Source: Nocardia altamirensis NBRC 108246
GTDB taxonomy: Bacteria; Actinomycetota; Actinomycetes; Mycobacteriales; Mycobacteriaceae
DNA length: 64,000 bases
Direction of reading: 5' to 3'
Assembly (NCBI RefSeq): GCF_001612685.1
Contig: NZ_BDAY01000003.1
Location: forward strand, 124,001-188,000
The notes below the pieces were generated by a model. That model was not told the origin of the DNA. It made no database searches and saw only the letters and a list, made by a program, of their open reading frames with translations. Within the stretch, counting starts at the first letter, position 1, and every line of letters starts with the position of its first letter. Below are positions 1-9,046 of this stretch, one piece after another. The translations under genes were made by a program, and so were the position numbers.

Positions 1-320
1 CCGAGGCGGAACGCCTTGCGCTCGGCGACTTCTCGCTCGGAGCCGCGAGCGCCGACACCATGCCGCCGGACGAGGTCGCGGCGACCTGGCTCGACCTCAC
101 CGAGTCCGAGCAGGATGTCGCGGTGCTGGCGGCGGCAGGCTGGACGAACAGTTCGATCGCCGCCCGGCGCGGCAGTTCGTATCGGACCGTGGACGCCCAA
201 ATGTCGACCATCTTCCAGAAATTGCACATCACCTCCCGCAAGGAGGTCCTCGATCGACTCCCCGCCGATCAACTTCCCCGGGTGCACGAAGCGGCGAAAG
301 ATCGCCCACGCCGCCATTGA
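1..320 (+). CDS. LuxR-family transcriptional regulator, C-terminal end (partial)
   Basis: The reading frame is open from the left edge (codon phase from base 3), so the gene starts outside the window. Only about the last 105 residues are present. They contain a LuxR/GerE-type helix-turn-helix: LTESEQDVAVLAAAG, then NSSIAARRGSS, then YRTVDAQMSTIFQKLHI, the usual order of the four-helix DNA-binding domain that ends NarL/LuxR regulators. The tail after the HTH is short and basic. No sensor or ATPase domain can be seen, so it may be a response regulator or a large ATP-binding LuxR (LAL) protein. It is convergent with the oxidoreductase remnant that ends 20 bases further on. Confidence 0.8.
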   Translation, partial: EAERLALGDFSLGAASADTMPPDEVAATWLDLTESEQDVAVLAAAGWTNSSIAARRGSSYRTVDAQMSTIFQKLHITSRKEVLDRLPADQLPRVHEAAKDRPRRH

Positions 321-339
321 CTCCGGTTGCGCCACCGAT

Positions 340-486
340 TCAGCGGAGTAGCTCCATAACCGGGGCGAACCTCGCCATGTCGTGTTCGTAGACGGTGATG
401 TAGTCGAAACCCCAACGGTCTCTGCGTTCGCTGAGCACGTCGGCCATCTGTGCCGGGCTGCCACGCGATAGTCGGACCGGCCCCTC
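340..486 (-). pseudogene. C-terminal remnant of an LLM (F420-dependent) oxidoreductase
   Basis: The minus strand reads GSPAQMADVLSERRDRWG, then FDYITVYEHDMARFAPVMEL, then a stop at 340-342. This is the normal C-terminal ending of actinobacterial luciferase-like F420-dependent oxidoreductases (GTPEQVAEQLRERRERWG-type, then a YITVF..AFAPV ending). Upstream the frame is closed by a stop at 487-489, so about 280 N-terminal residues of the family are missing. It has no start codon or ribosome site of its own. The gene was apparently truncated by whatever brought in the WXG100/toxin block that begins at 588. The family call rests on a short but distinctive stretch. Confidence 0.55.
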
Positions 487-587
487 TCAGCGGTGGGAGG
501 GGCCGCGGACTGGGCTGTGAGAGCTTGTATTCGGCACAGGTGCGCCTGTCCGAGCGGTGTCGGTGCCCTGCCTGGCGGAGGAGGGCG

Positions 588-3500
588 ATGGCGAGTACGG
601 CTGAGCAACTCCGTGCCGAGATCCCGGTTCCCGTGCAGGAGATGGTGTTCGGCCGCGCGTTTCCGGAGGGGGATCCCGAGCGGATGCGTCGGCTGGCGCT
701 GGCATGGCGGGCGCGGGCCGAGCTGTGCGCCGACTTGCAATGCAAGGTCGACGCCGCGCAGGTGCACACCGCGGCTGCGCTGAGCGAGTCGAGTCGAGCG
801 GGCGCGACGGTGGCCGCCCACGCGAGCGCGTTGCGCGCTGACCTGGCGCAGGCCGCGGAGTTCTGTGCCGGAAAAGCGCGACAACTGGAGCAGAACGCGC
901 TCTCCGTGGAGAAAGCCCAGTGGGAGATGTCGGTTTTCGGGGTGGCCGTGATGTATCAGCTGCTGTGCGCTGGCGGGTGGGGCGGCATCGCGGGGATCGG
1001 GGTCGCGACGCGGGCGCGGGAGCGATTTTTGGCGATGCTCGGGAAGCTCGTCGCGGTGGTCGGCGCGGAATCGGCAGCGGCTGCGGTCCGTTTTACGGTG
1101 CGCGCGTTGAGTTTCGGTGCATTGCAGACGGGTGTGGACGTCGCCGTGCAGCTGGCGCAAGGTGACCATCGAGATGAGCTCGATGGTGAGTCGATCATGC
1201 TGGCCGCGCTGGCCGGCGTCGGTGCCGGTGCGGGTGGCATGGTCGGCGCCCGACTCGCGATGAATGCTCCGGCCGCGCGAGAGTCGTTGGGACGCCTCTT
1301 CGTCGCCGGAGCGGCCGGTGCGAGCGGCGTGCTCGGCGGTGCGGGCGCGGTGGCGCTGGCGACCGGAGAGTTCCAGGTGCACGGTGCGCAGTTGCTCGGC
1401 GCCGCGGCTATCGGGATGGCGGTCGGCGCGCGGGTCGGCGCGGATACCGCAGCGCGCCCTTCGGCGGCACCGGAAGAGTCGCTCGCCGTGCCGGATTCGC
1501 CGCGTGACCTTGTGAAAGCCGTTGCACAGCAGCGTGATACCCCACACTTCGCCGACCCGCCGGATCTCCTCGCGACACTGTCGCGGATGGCTGAGCGCGA
1601 ATCGTTGGACGCGTTGTGGCGCTCGGATGCTGTCGAGATCGTGGGACCGGGCGGGCTGGGCGGCCACGGTGGCGCGGCGGGGCCGACGCCGCCGGGCGGG
1701 ACGAGCGTGCGTGGTTCCGATGGCGGCGCGATGGCGTCGGGTGCGGTGAGCGGCGGTGGCGACGGCGCGACGTTGCCGAGTTCCGGCGGTGGCGACGGCA
1801 TGGCGACGCCGAGTTCTCTTGGTGGCGAGGGAATCTCGCCGCCGACATGGAGTCAGCCGAACGGCGGTGGCGGCGCAGGCCCGGCACCGGCTCGGTTCCA
1901 GGTCTGGCGTCCCGAGTACTCGGGAGGGGGAAACCTCGACGTCCATGCACCACGTTCGGCACCGGAACCTGGTCCGTTCGGCCCGAACGACGGGCCTGCG
2001 ATGGGCGGGCACCCCTCGATGTCGGCAGTGTGGGAAGCGGCACCTGCTGCGTCGGTGCACGACGGGTCGACGAGCAGACCTGCGGTGCTGGAGTTGCCCA
2101 GGCCGCAACCGGAAAGTGTTGTTGTGCACGATATCTCGCCACAGCGGCCGATGGCATCGGAGCCGGGCGCGCCGTCGGCGGGGCGACCTGATGCGGACCA
2201 CTCGACCGGCAGGCCACAGTCTGCCGCCGACAGCCGCGACGCCGGTCCGAGACCGGCACCCACCGCATCCGAGACCGGCACCGCAACTGCCACCGGCACC
2301 GCAACTGCCACCGGTACGGGAACCGGCACCGGCACGGGAACCGGCAGTGGTACCGGCACCGGAACTGGCCGCAGTTCGGACACGCACGCGTCAGGAACCG
2401 GGACCGGCACCTCGAACGCGGCCGCCAGCACGGCACTACCGATGGCGATCGTGCCGGTTCTTCCGGTCCAACCCGATCCGGAAAGTCCAGGCGCGCCGCA
2501 CGATCCGACACTCGACAAACCCGAACTCGATCCCATGGGCACACCGGGCGAGATCAGGCAGCCCGGCCGGATCGACGATCCCACCGAGATCGGTGATGTG
2601 CGAGAGCCGCTCCCCCCGGTCGGCGACGTCCCGTCGTCGGCAGCGCCTGCGGTCCCGCCGATATCGATAACGATGGATGCCGAATCCGAGACACCGCAGG
2701 ACGGACCGGAAGACGACGGACCGGCCGCGGCCGCTGCCGATCGAGATGCCAACGCGGACAGCGAATCTGGCGAACCGTCGGACGCCGGTGGGTTGCCGCT
2801 TTTCCCGATCGGAGGTGCGTCACCGGGCGAGGCGACGGAACTCGGCGCTGGCACGCACGCGCTGTACCGCGCGGTTTCCGAGGAATATGTGCAGGTCAAG
2901 CAGACCGTCACCGCGCTAGCACCGCTATTCGGCATCGAGTCGGCGGAGCTGGCGCAGCTGAAGGACATCCATGACCAGCTGGTCGATCAGCGCGCGGTGA
3001 TCGCGGCGGACCTCGGCATCGACGTCGCGAACGTGCCCGAAACCGCACTGATCGAGCAGGCCGAGCAGCAACGCATCGACACACCGGAGACGACCGACCT
3101 GGGTCGTGACCTGGTGCTGGTGCAGGTGCTGATCGAGAGCGTCGTGAGTCTCGCGATTGTGCAGCCACTCGCCGAGAGTCTCGACCGGATCTTGCGGGAA
3201 CTTCGCGAGGCGCGAAGCCTGCGCGCCTATGCCAAGAAGCAACTCGAGCTGGCGCAGGCGCGAGTGCCTGACCTCGGCAGCGAAGGACAGATTACGACGC
3301 ACGAACAACTTCAGCGGGTGCGCGCGCTGCGCGACGCCACGCGCGCGACGTTGACCGAGTTGCTGCCCAAGGGCGCCCTCCGCGATCAGCTGCACGACGT
3401 GTGGCGCGCTCCGTCTCGATATCCCCACGCGGTGGTGGCGGCTGGATTGCGGTATTTGCAGCTCGACGAGCTCGTCCTGGCGGTGGAGGAAATGATCGCC

Positions 3501-5885
3501 TGCGAGGCCTGGTCCCGCGATCTGGCGAAACAGACCGAACATCTCGACCAGCGGGCCGTACGTCTGGTTGCGGCGGAAGACGTCATCACGGATCTCTGGG
3601 CCGAGATCGCCGATCTTTCTCGGGAGCTGAACACCGGCGATGTGCGCCTCGGTACCGAGGCACTGCGTGATCTGCTCCAGGAACGCGAAGCGATGCGGGG
3701 CAGCGATGCCGCCGATCCTCGGCTGGAGAAACGGGAGCAGCTCGACGCTTTGGCGACTCGGATCGACAACGTGCAGCAGTTCAGGGCCGAATCCTTCAGG
3801 CCGTGGCAGGAATTGATGACCGCGGTCCACGAATCGGTCGCCCAGCTGGGAGATCGAGGGGCGCTGGGGTCGGGCTTGCGTGCTGTGCTCGCTAACGCAA
3901 TGTCAGCACGCGAGCAAGTGGCAGGGTCCGTCGCGCGATGGATAGCTGTTTCCGGTGGCAATCGGGCGATGTTGCAGGATGTATCGCACCCAGCACGGGC
4001 AATGCTGGCCGAGCAGCTGAGCGCGGCGCGCAATGCTCTGTTCGAGGCACTTCGTGCGGCCGGGGTCACGGGGATCCTTCCCGAAATGTTGGATGATCGG
4101 GACACGGTGTTCCAGCTGGTGCACGATATGCAGGAGCGCTACGGCGACCTGCCGGAAATCAGCGAAGCGTGGCGGCGGTTCCTTCCTCTGTTCACTGTTG
4201 CGGGACTCTTGGGCCGATATGATCTGGCAGATGGCCGGCAGCGAGCCATCAATCAGCTTGGCGGACAGCTCGAATCCGTCTATTCGGATTACGAGCGGGC
4301 AGTAGCGCAGCGCTTGCCGTCCATCAACGCATCCAGGGCGTCCTTTCTCCGGCTGTTCGTCCATGTCGAGCGTCTCGAAACGATCGCCGCGTCGATCACC
4401 CGAATCGCCGACGCGGCCACGGAGACAGCGATGGACATGGATCGGCTGCATGACATCGGCGCCAGGCACGGCCTGCGATTCACCGGCATGCGCGCCGATT
4501 CGGGCACCTGGCCGCGATTCGAGACGCGGTTGGAGTCGATTCGTCGCCGATTGCAGTACGCGCTGGGGGTCGATCCTGAGCTGTTGTCCGATGCGGAGCT
4601 CGTCGTCCGCAGACAGATGGCCCGCTTGTCGCCGCACGCGATCGAATACACCGGCGACGACGGTGCACGAGCGCGCATCGATCCGACCTGGCAACCGGTT
4701 GCGGAAGCCCGACTGGACACGTCGGGAACGGAAGTCGCACAGGTGTGGGAGATGGTCAAATCAGCCCTCGTGCCGTCGCTGGTCCGCGAGTTCGGTGAAC
4801 TTCGGCTGATCGCCGAATGGCGCACGGCGGTCCAAGAACGGGTGCAGATTCGGCGACTATCCGCAGAGTTGGACGCCGGGTTGTCGGATCTTGCTGCACG
4901 ACCGGTTGATTCAGGCTCGGACAGCCACCCGATGCCACCCAGTCTCGGCGACATCCGCGCTCCGCGCTCCGATCTGCTTGCGTTGCGTGCGGAAGTCGCC
5001 GAAGCGCGTGACCATGCCATCTCGCTTGTCGTGGCAGCGGGTGCCGCGGTCGGTGTCCGTTCGATATGGGACCTGGCACCAGACTCGGACACGTCGAAAC
5101 GGCTCGCGCGGTTGCGCGCGCACGCGGCCGCGGAGATCGCGCGGCAGTGGAGTGTGGACGCCGACCGGGTGACCGCGGACTGGGTAGACGAACTGGTGAC
5201 CATCGAACTGGCGGAACCGGATTCGACTACGAGCAAGACGTTGGCGCTGATCTGTGCCGTCGACTCGATGCTCGTGGCCGCCGAGCAGTTCCATCGGGTC
5301 CGCGGTTGGGCCGCCGCCATCGATGCGTTGGACGGCAAGCTCGGCCAGGCCAGGATATGGAAGGACCTGGCACGGAATCTCGACGAACGCAATGTCTGGG
5401 CGGCGCGGTGGCGGGAATTCGAGGGGCTGGCCGGCGCCCTGGACAGTATGGCGCGGAATCGGCGGTTGGCACTGCACGACCGGGACGCCGCGATCACGCT
5501 GCTGGATGCGCTCGGCGCGGCGAATCGTATCCCGAAGTCGGAGTACGTCGGCCACAACGGATTACAGGCCGAGCACTTGCGCCGCATTCGGTCAGCGGCG
5601 CACGACGTCCTGGCGATCCAGCTCGCCAGACTCGGGCACACCGATATCGGTGAACTGACTCCCGAGCAGGTGGCGCTGACGGTGCAGCGGCTGCGGCGCC
5701 TGCTCACGGACCGGCCGTCGCCGTCGGCGTTCGCGGCGTTGGACCAGGCCTACCGGGTCGGTCAAATCGACGAAATGCTCCAGCTGGTAGACGAATCCAA
5801 CTCGCTGGCCGCGGAGATCGAAGGCTTCGAACGCGATCTGTCGGACGGTTTCGCTCGCGTGTCGGAGCTGCCGGACGACCGGTGA
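588..5885 (+). CDS. Giant WXG100-like domain protein (putative type VII-linked secreted protein)
   Basis: 1765 residues from ATG 588, chosen over the upstream in-frame GTG/ATG codons because GGAGGAG lies at 577-583. Residues 1-110 resemble the WXG100-like helical head of CpnT-type proteins (PVPVQEMVFGRAFPEGDPER). Glycine/alanine-rich hydrophobic segments follow at about 114-141, 201-225, 237-260 and 266-284. Residues 350-745 are a low-complexity Gly/Pro/Ser/Thr linker with a run of TG and TATG repeats near 570-600. Residues 745-1765 are almost entirely charged amphipathic helix, probably coiled coil. I recognise no toxin domain at the C-terminus, unlike most giant proteins of this class, so it may be truncated or structural. 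The convergent TPR-AAA ATPase may serve its secretion (inference). Confidence 0.8.
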   Translation: MASTAEQLRAEIPVPVQEMVFGRAFPEGDPERMRRLALAWRARAELCADLQCKVDAAQVHTAAALSESSRAGATVAAHASALRADLAQAAEFCAGKARQLEQNALSVEKAQWEMSVFGVAVMYQLLCAGGWGGIAGIGVATRARERFLAMLGKLVAVVGAESAAAAVRFTVRALSFGALQTGVDVAVQLAQGDHRDELDGESIMLAALAGVGAGAGGMVGARLAMNAPAARESLGRLFVAGAAGASGVLGGAGAVALATGEFQVHGAQLLGAAAIGMAVGARVGADTAARPSAAPEESLAVPDSPRDLVKAVAQQRDTPHFADPPDLLATLSRMAERESLDALWRSDAVEIVGPGGLGGHGGAAGPTPPGGTSVRGSDGGAMASGAVSGGGDGATLPSSGGGDGMATPSSLGGEGISPPTWSQPNGGGGAGPAPARFQVWRPEYSGGGNLDVHAPRSAPEPGPFGPNDGPAMGGHPSMSAVWEAAPAASVHDGSTSRPAVLELPRPQPESVVVHDISPQRPMASEPGAPSAGRPDADHSTGRPQSAADSRDAGPRPAPTASETGTATATGTATATGTGTGTGTGTGSGTGTGTGRSSDTHASGTGTGTSNAAASTALPMAIVPVLPVQPDPESPGAPHDPTLDKPELDPMGTPGEIRQPGRIDDPTEIGDVREPLPPVGDVPSSAAPAVPPISITMDAESETPQDGPEDDGPAAAAADRDANADSESGEPSDAGGLPLFPIGGASPGEATELGAGTHALYRAVSEEYVQVKQTVTALAPLFGIESAELAQLKDIHDQLVDQRAVIAADLGIDVANVPETALIEQAEQQRIDTPETTDLGRDLVLVQVLIESVVSLAIVQPLAESLDRILRELREARSLRAYAKKQLELAQARVPDLGSEGQITTHEQLQRVRALRDATRATLTELLPKGALRDQLHDVWRAPSRYPHAVVAAGLRYLQLDELVLAVEEMIACEAWSRDLAKQTEHLDQRAVRLVAAEDVITDLWAEIADLSRELNTGDVRLGTEALRDLLQEREAMRGSDAADPRLEKREQLDALATRIDNVQQFRAESFRPWQELMTAVHESVAQLGDRGALGSGLRAVLANAMSAREQVAGSVARWIAVSGGNRAMLQDVSHPARAMLAEQLSAARNALFEALRAAGVTGILPEMLDDRDTVFQLVHDMQERYGDLPEISEAWRRFLPLFTVAGLLGRYDLADGRQRAINQLGGQLESVYSDYERAVAQRLPSINASRASFLRLFVHVERLETIAASITRIADAATETAMDMDRLHDIGARHGLRFTGMRADSGTWPRFETRLESIRRRLQYALGVDPELLSDAELVVRRQMARLSPHAIEYTGDDGARARIDPTWQPVAEARLDTSGTEVAQVWEMVKSALVPSLVREFGELRLIAEWRTAVQERVQIRRLSAELDAGLSDLAARPVDSGSDSHPMPPSLGDIRAPRSDLLALRAEVAEARDHAISLVVAAGAAVGVRSIWDLAPDSDTSKRLARLRAHAAAEIARQWSVDADRVTADWVDELVTIELAEPDSTTSKTLALICAVDSMLVAAEQFHRVRGWAAAIDALDGKLGQARIWKDLARNLDERNVWAARWREFEGLAGALDSMARNRRLALHDRDAAITLLDALGAANRIPKSEYVGHNGLQAEHLRRIRSAAHDVLAIQLARLGHTDIGELTPEQVALTVQRLRRLLTDRPSPSAFAALDQAYRVGQIDEMLQLVDESNSLAAEIEGFERDLSDGFARVSELPDDR
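2273..2372 (+). repeat. Degenerate short tandem repeats coding a Thr-Gly/Ala-Thr tract
   Basis: Inside the linker of the giant WXG100-like protein, imperfect units of about 18 and 12 bases built on ACCGGCACC and GGAACCGGC recur head to tail. They encode alternating TATATG and GTGTGT. The first two 18-base units are nearly identical. Repeats of this kind can change copy number by slippage without losing the frame when units are multiples of three. Confidence 0.7.
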
Positions 5886-5896
5886 CGAGTCACCGG
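5879..5896. terminator. Short perfect hairpin at the end of the giant gene
   Basis: CCGGTGAC, GA, GTCACCGG: an 8-bp perfect stem that includes the stop codon of the giant gene. It lies between two convergent genes. There is no T-tract, so terminator function is only possible. Confidence 0.3.
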
Positions 5897-6006
5897 ACAC
5901 CGGTCAACGCGGCCGACACGACCTCGGTGACCGCACGCTCGACCTCGTGTCCCAGCCTATCCGGCCGTAGCGCAGCACGCCCCTAGGCCTCGCTGAGGCA
6001 CCGAGT

Positions 6007-7185
6007 TCACACCATCCGCCGTCGCCGCAGATAGTCGACCAGGTCGTCGTACCGGCCGACCGTGTCGGCGAACATCACTATGTCGCGCGCACTGTGGAGC
6101 CACGTGGCGACTGACGGCCGCACCTCGTCGAAGGCGCCGTCGAAATCTGTCATCCGGACCGGTCGTTGGTAGTTTTCCCGAACCGAATCCCACAGCGCCC
6201 GTTCCGAAGCGAGGTCGCACAGGTAGGCGATGTCGGCACCGGAGAAGTGCTCGGTGCGCAGCACCAGCGCCACCAGGTCGATGTTCTCCGTCGGTCGCGC
6301 ACGGAGGTGAAAGCGCAGAATCGCTTCCCGCGCACCCGCATCGGGCGGATCGACGAGGAGCAATCGGTCGAATCGGCCGGGCCGCAACAGCACGCTGTCG
6401 ACATCCCACGGCTGACTGGTCGCGCCGAGTACGAAGACGCCCTCGTCCGCACTCGCGACCGAATCCATCTCGCTCAGTAGCTGATTCATGACGTTGCGCA
6501 GGCTGTTGTCCGGCCACGGCCACGCGCGGTGGAAACCGAGCAGGTCGAGCTCGTCGAGGAACAACACGCAGGGTGCGTTGCGCCGCGCGACCTCGAATAC
6601 CTCGTGCAGATTCTGTTCGCCGCCGATCGCGGCCCCGAGCACATCGGACATCGCGATCGGGTAGAAGCGGGCGCCGAGCTCGCCGGCGACAACCTGGGCC
6701 AGAAAGGTCTTTCCGCATCCCGGCGGCCCGTACATCAGCAAGCCACCAGGCAGGCCGCGGCCATACACCTTGCGCAGGTCGGGATTTCGCATCGGAGTGA
6801 GGTAGGTGAGCTCGAGGCGCTGTTTGACACCGTCGAGGCCGCCGACGTCGGCCAGCAGGCTTTCGGGCCACTCGAGATCGGCGACCGTCGGCTGGGCGAT
6901 GTCGGCCATCTCGGCTTCGGCTGCGTGCCAGTCGAACTCGGACGGAGTCACGACGTCGCCGAATTCGATATGCAGGCGGGAGGCGGCAGTGGCGAGCAGG
7001 TCGATCGCGGCAGAATTTCCTGGATCGCATTGCAGCACTGCCGAGCAGTGGGCGACCGCCTCCGCGGATCGGCCCGCGTTCATCAGTAACGTCGCCAGGT
7101 GCATCCGCAGTGCGATGTCGTCCGGGCGGTTTCCGACCGCGCGCAACAGACTGTGCAGCAGTGCGGGCAACTCAGCGTCCGTCAC
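6007..7185 (-). CDS. TPR-AAA ATPase (EccA-like layout, classical AAA module)
   Basis: 392 residues; GTG start at 7185 with AAGGGG just upstream. Residues 1-75 look like one or two TPR-type helical hairpins (AGRSAEAVAHCSAVLQCDPG). Residues 100-392 are a classical FtsH/CDC48-type AAA module: Walker A GPPGCGKT at 153-160, Walker B FLDELD at 209-214, arginine-finger region LLRPGRFDR at 266-274, and the helical lid FSGADIAYLCDLASERAL. The sensor-1 position reads GATSQP rather than the usual GATNRP. TPR followed by AAA recalls the type VII secretion ATPase EccA, although EccA carries a CbbX-type module. The neighbour is a giant WXG100-like protein, so a cytosolic unfoldase or secretion-assisting role is plausible but inferred. 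Confidence 0.8.
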   Translation of the reverse strand: MTDAELPALLHSLLRAVGNRPDDIALRMHLATLLMNAGRSAEAVAHCSAVLQCDPGNSAAIDLLATAASRLHIEFGDVVTPSEFDWHAAEAEMADIAQPTVADLEWPESLLADVGGLDGVKQRLELTYLTPMRNPDLRKVYGRGLPGGLLMYGPPGCGKTFLAQVVAGELGARFYPIAMSDVLGAAIGGEQNLHEVFEVARRNAPCVLFLDELDLLGFHRAWPWPDNSLRNVMNQLLSEMDSVASADEGVFVLGATSQPWDVDSVLLRPGRFDRLLLVDPPDAGAREAILRFHLRARPTENIDLVALVLRTEHFSGADIAYLCDLASERALWDSVRENYQRPVRMTDFDGAFDEVRPSVATWLHSARDIVMFADTVGRYDDLVDYLRRRRMV

Positions 7186-7628
7186 AACAACCCCTTACCC
7201 TGACATCACACACTTCGAAATCGCTGGGATCCGACGGTACCGATCCGCCAGGTGGTGGTGCTTGCCAGTTCTGGGAGGTGGTTCCTGCCGCTGGGTGGGG
7301 ACGCGGCCAGTCGGGGACATGTCGAATGCTGGTCGCCGGCAGCGCTGCTCCCTGGCGCGGGAAGCGCATAGTATCTGCGGATTGCTTCCGTCCTAAGCAT
7401 AGGGATTTTCGTCCGGTCTCCCTTTTCTGGGCCCGTGACCAATTCGGCTCGATGGTGGGGCGGAGGTGCTCCTGACCGGGGAACAACCGCCAATAGGCAT
7501 ATCGGGCATAACGGTGATTGCGCCTACCGATGCCATACGCCTACCTACCGGAGGACTGTCGGTAGTACCCGACAAGCGTGTTGCCCAGTGTGGGCACGGG
7601 TCGTGCGGCAGGAAGGGTGAAAAGTTCA
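7186..7628. other. Intergenic region between divergent genes (443 bp), no gene seen
   Basis: This must hold the promoter of the TPR-AAA ATPase (leftward) and of the small ORF at 7629 (rightward). An imperfect inverted pair CTACCG...CGGTAG sits near 7550-7566. I see no convincing coding frame, RNA gene or clear -35/-10 pair. Confidence 0.5.
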
Positions 7629-7859
7629 ATGTCAGTGTGCTCGTTCAGAGATTTTCGTAAGCGTCCGGCTGATCTGTCGGACATTGCCGCACAGGTTGGC
7701 AGCGTGGAAGTGCTCTATCAGCGGATCCGTGAATTGCGCGCGGCGGGAATGGATTACGCGGCGAACACGATCGCGCACGAGATGCTCGATCTCGGTCTGC
7801 TCGATGACGCCTACGGGCAGGGAGCTGCGGTCCTCTCTTTGCCGCGCACCGCGGGGTGA
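7629..7859 (+). CDS. Small protein of unknown function (76 aa)
   Basis: ATG 7629 is preceded by AGGAAGGG at 7610-7617. The product is a soluble, mostly helical 76-residue protein, with VEVLYQRIRELRAAGMDYAA as its central helix. It has no signal peptide, membrane segment or motif that I recognise. It lies 209 bp upstream of the Tox-PL-like gene on the same strand and divergent from the TPR-AAA ATPase. A chaperone, immunity or regulatory partner of the toxin-like neighbour is possible from position only. Confidence 0.5.
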   Translation: MSVCSFRDFRKRPADLSDIAAQVGSVEVLYQRIRELRAAGMDYAANTIAHEMLDLGLLDDAYGQGAAVLSLPRTAG

Positions 7860-8067
7860 GTCGCAGACAACCCGGTTGACCGGTCCTGTCGACATCGAGG
7901 TCGACGGGGCTCGTTCCCGCTTCTGGGATTGTTGAGAGTGCAACTTGTTCGTGCACCGTACAGTTGCCTGTACAGCAGGTAGGTCCGGCACAAGCTCGAA
8001 CACCGGAAGTGTGCTGGGGAGGTGAAGGTGGGCGGTATGTCCGAAGTGCATCCGATGCGGCAATAGC

Positions 8068-8847
8068 ATGACCGGGATCAACCGTGCCGTCTCCGCGTTG
8101 AGTGATGCGACGGTCCAGATAACTACCGCAATGACCGATCGGTTTGGCGGGGCGCTGGTCCATCTGTACCGAGACCACGTGTCTGTGCGGGTCAAGAGCG
8201 CCCTGCACGTTGTCGGCGATGTGGACGGGCCAAGTGCGTCGTATCAGCGTGCCGCCGAGGATTGGTATCGCAATCCAGCAATGGCAACAGCGGCATTGCA
8301 CGTTACGACACCTCCCACTGCCAATTTCGACTGGTTCGATGGGTCGTCTGCTGCCAGTATCAATCGGGAAATAGACGACAGTCTCCACCGAGTCAACCCT
8401 CGATATAACGAGCATGATCCCCGCTGGGCGAACAATTGCATCAGCGTCGCCAACGCGCATGAATTGCGGCGACGTGGATTCGATGTCGAGGCCGGGCCGG
8501 TCGCAGAGAAGCTTCCCGACGGGTTCTATCACGTCCAAACGACACTGGCCTGGGGACAGGAATTCACTCGAGTAGACATGAACGGCTTGCGCCACATGTT
8601 CCGAGAACCTGGAGCGCGCGGCATCCTTCTGACGGATGATCACGAGCTCAACGTTGAAAACGTGCCGGGTGTGGGGCTTCGCTTTGTCGATGGTCAGCCC
8701 AATCCCCCCTTGACGGATGCGACGCATCTCGTCCGAAGGGTGGAGTCGGTGTGGGCCATGCGAGTGGACAACGTGCTGGGAATTCCATCGCGTAGCATCC
8801 TCGAGGACCTCGGCATCCGATTTGTGGACTCGGCAGAGCGACAATAG
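8068..8847 (+). CDS. Tox-PL (papain-fold toxin 1 / glutamine deamidase-like) protein
   Basis: 259 residues from ATG 8068. The core fits the papain-like toxin family: RVNPRYN, then the nucleophile segment WANNCISVANAHELRRRG with Cys124, then a DDHELNVEN segment with His192, and the FVDGQPN segment at 206-212 supplying the Asp/Gln of the triad region. In polymorphic toxin systems this fold deamidates or cleaves target glutamines. The protein is unusual in standing alone. It has no WXG100 or other secretion head, only about 95 N-terminal residues of unclear fold. A short frame ends TAG immediately before the ATG (TAGCATGA), so translation may be coupled. It could be a cut-off toxin module or a non-secreted enzyme. 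Confidence 0.65.
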   Translation: MTGINRAVSALSDATVQITTAMTDRFGGALVHLYRDHVSVRVKSALHVVGDVDGPSASYQRAAEDWYRNPAMATAALHVTTPPTANFDWFDGSSAASINREIDDSLHRVNPRYNEHDPRWANNCISVANAHELRRRGFDVEAGPVAEKLPDGFYHVQTTLAWGQEFTRVDMNGLRHMFREPGARGILLTDDHELNVENVPGVGLRFVDGQPNPPLTDATHLVRRVESVWAMRVDNVLGIPSRSILEDLGIRFVDSAERQ

Positions 8848-9046
8848 TTTTCGGCCGCCCTGCTCATCTTCTCCGCGCTGACAAACGGTCCCCGGCCTGC
8901 GCGTATAGGTTGGCGAGCATGGAAATGATTGCGCACGACCCGGATTCGATCCCGGCGGCGATCGGTGGCTGCTGGAGATCGACGTCATCGCCGCAGCCTG
9001 GGCAGTAATCGCCGGGAGTGCTGCCGTAGGCAGCGGACCGGACGAA

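Noticed and set aside
6007..7185. The TPR-AAA ATPase as the missing ATPase of the contractile system
   Set aside because: It lies 36 kb away on the other strand, convergent with a WXG100-like gene, and is much smaller than Pvc15/Cis15 ATPases.
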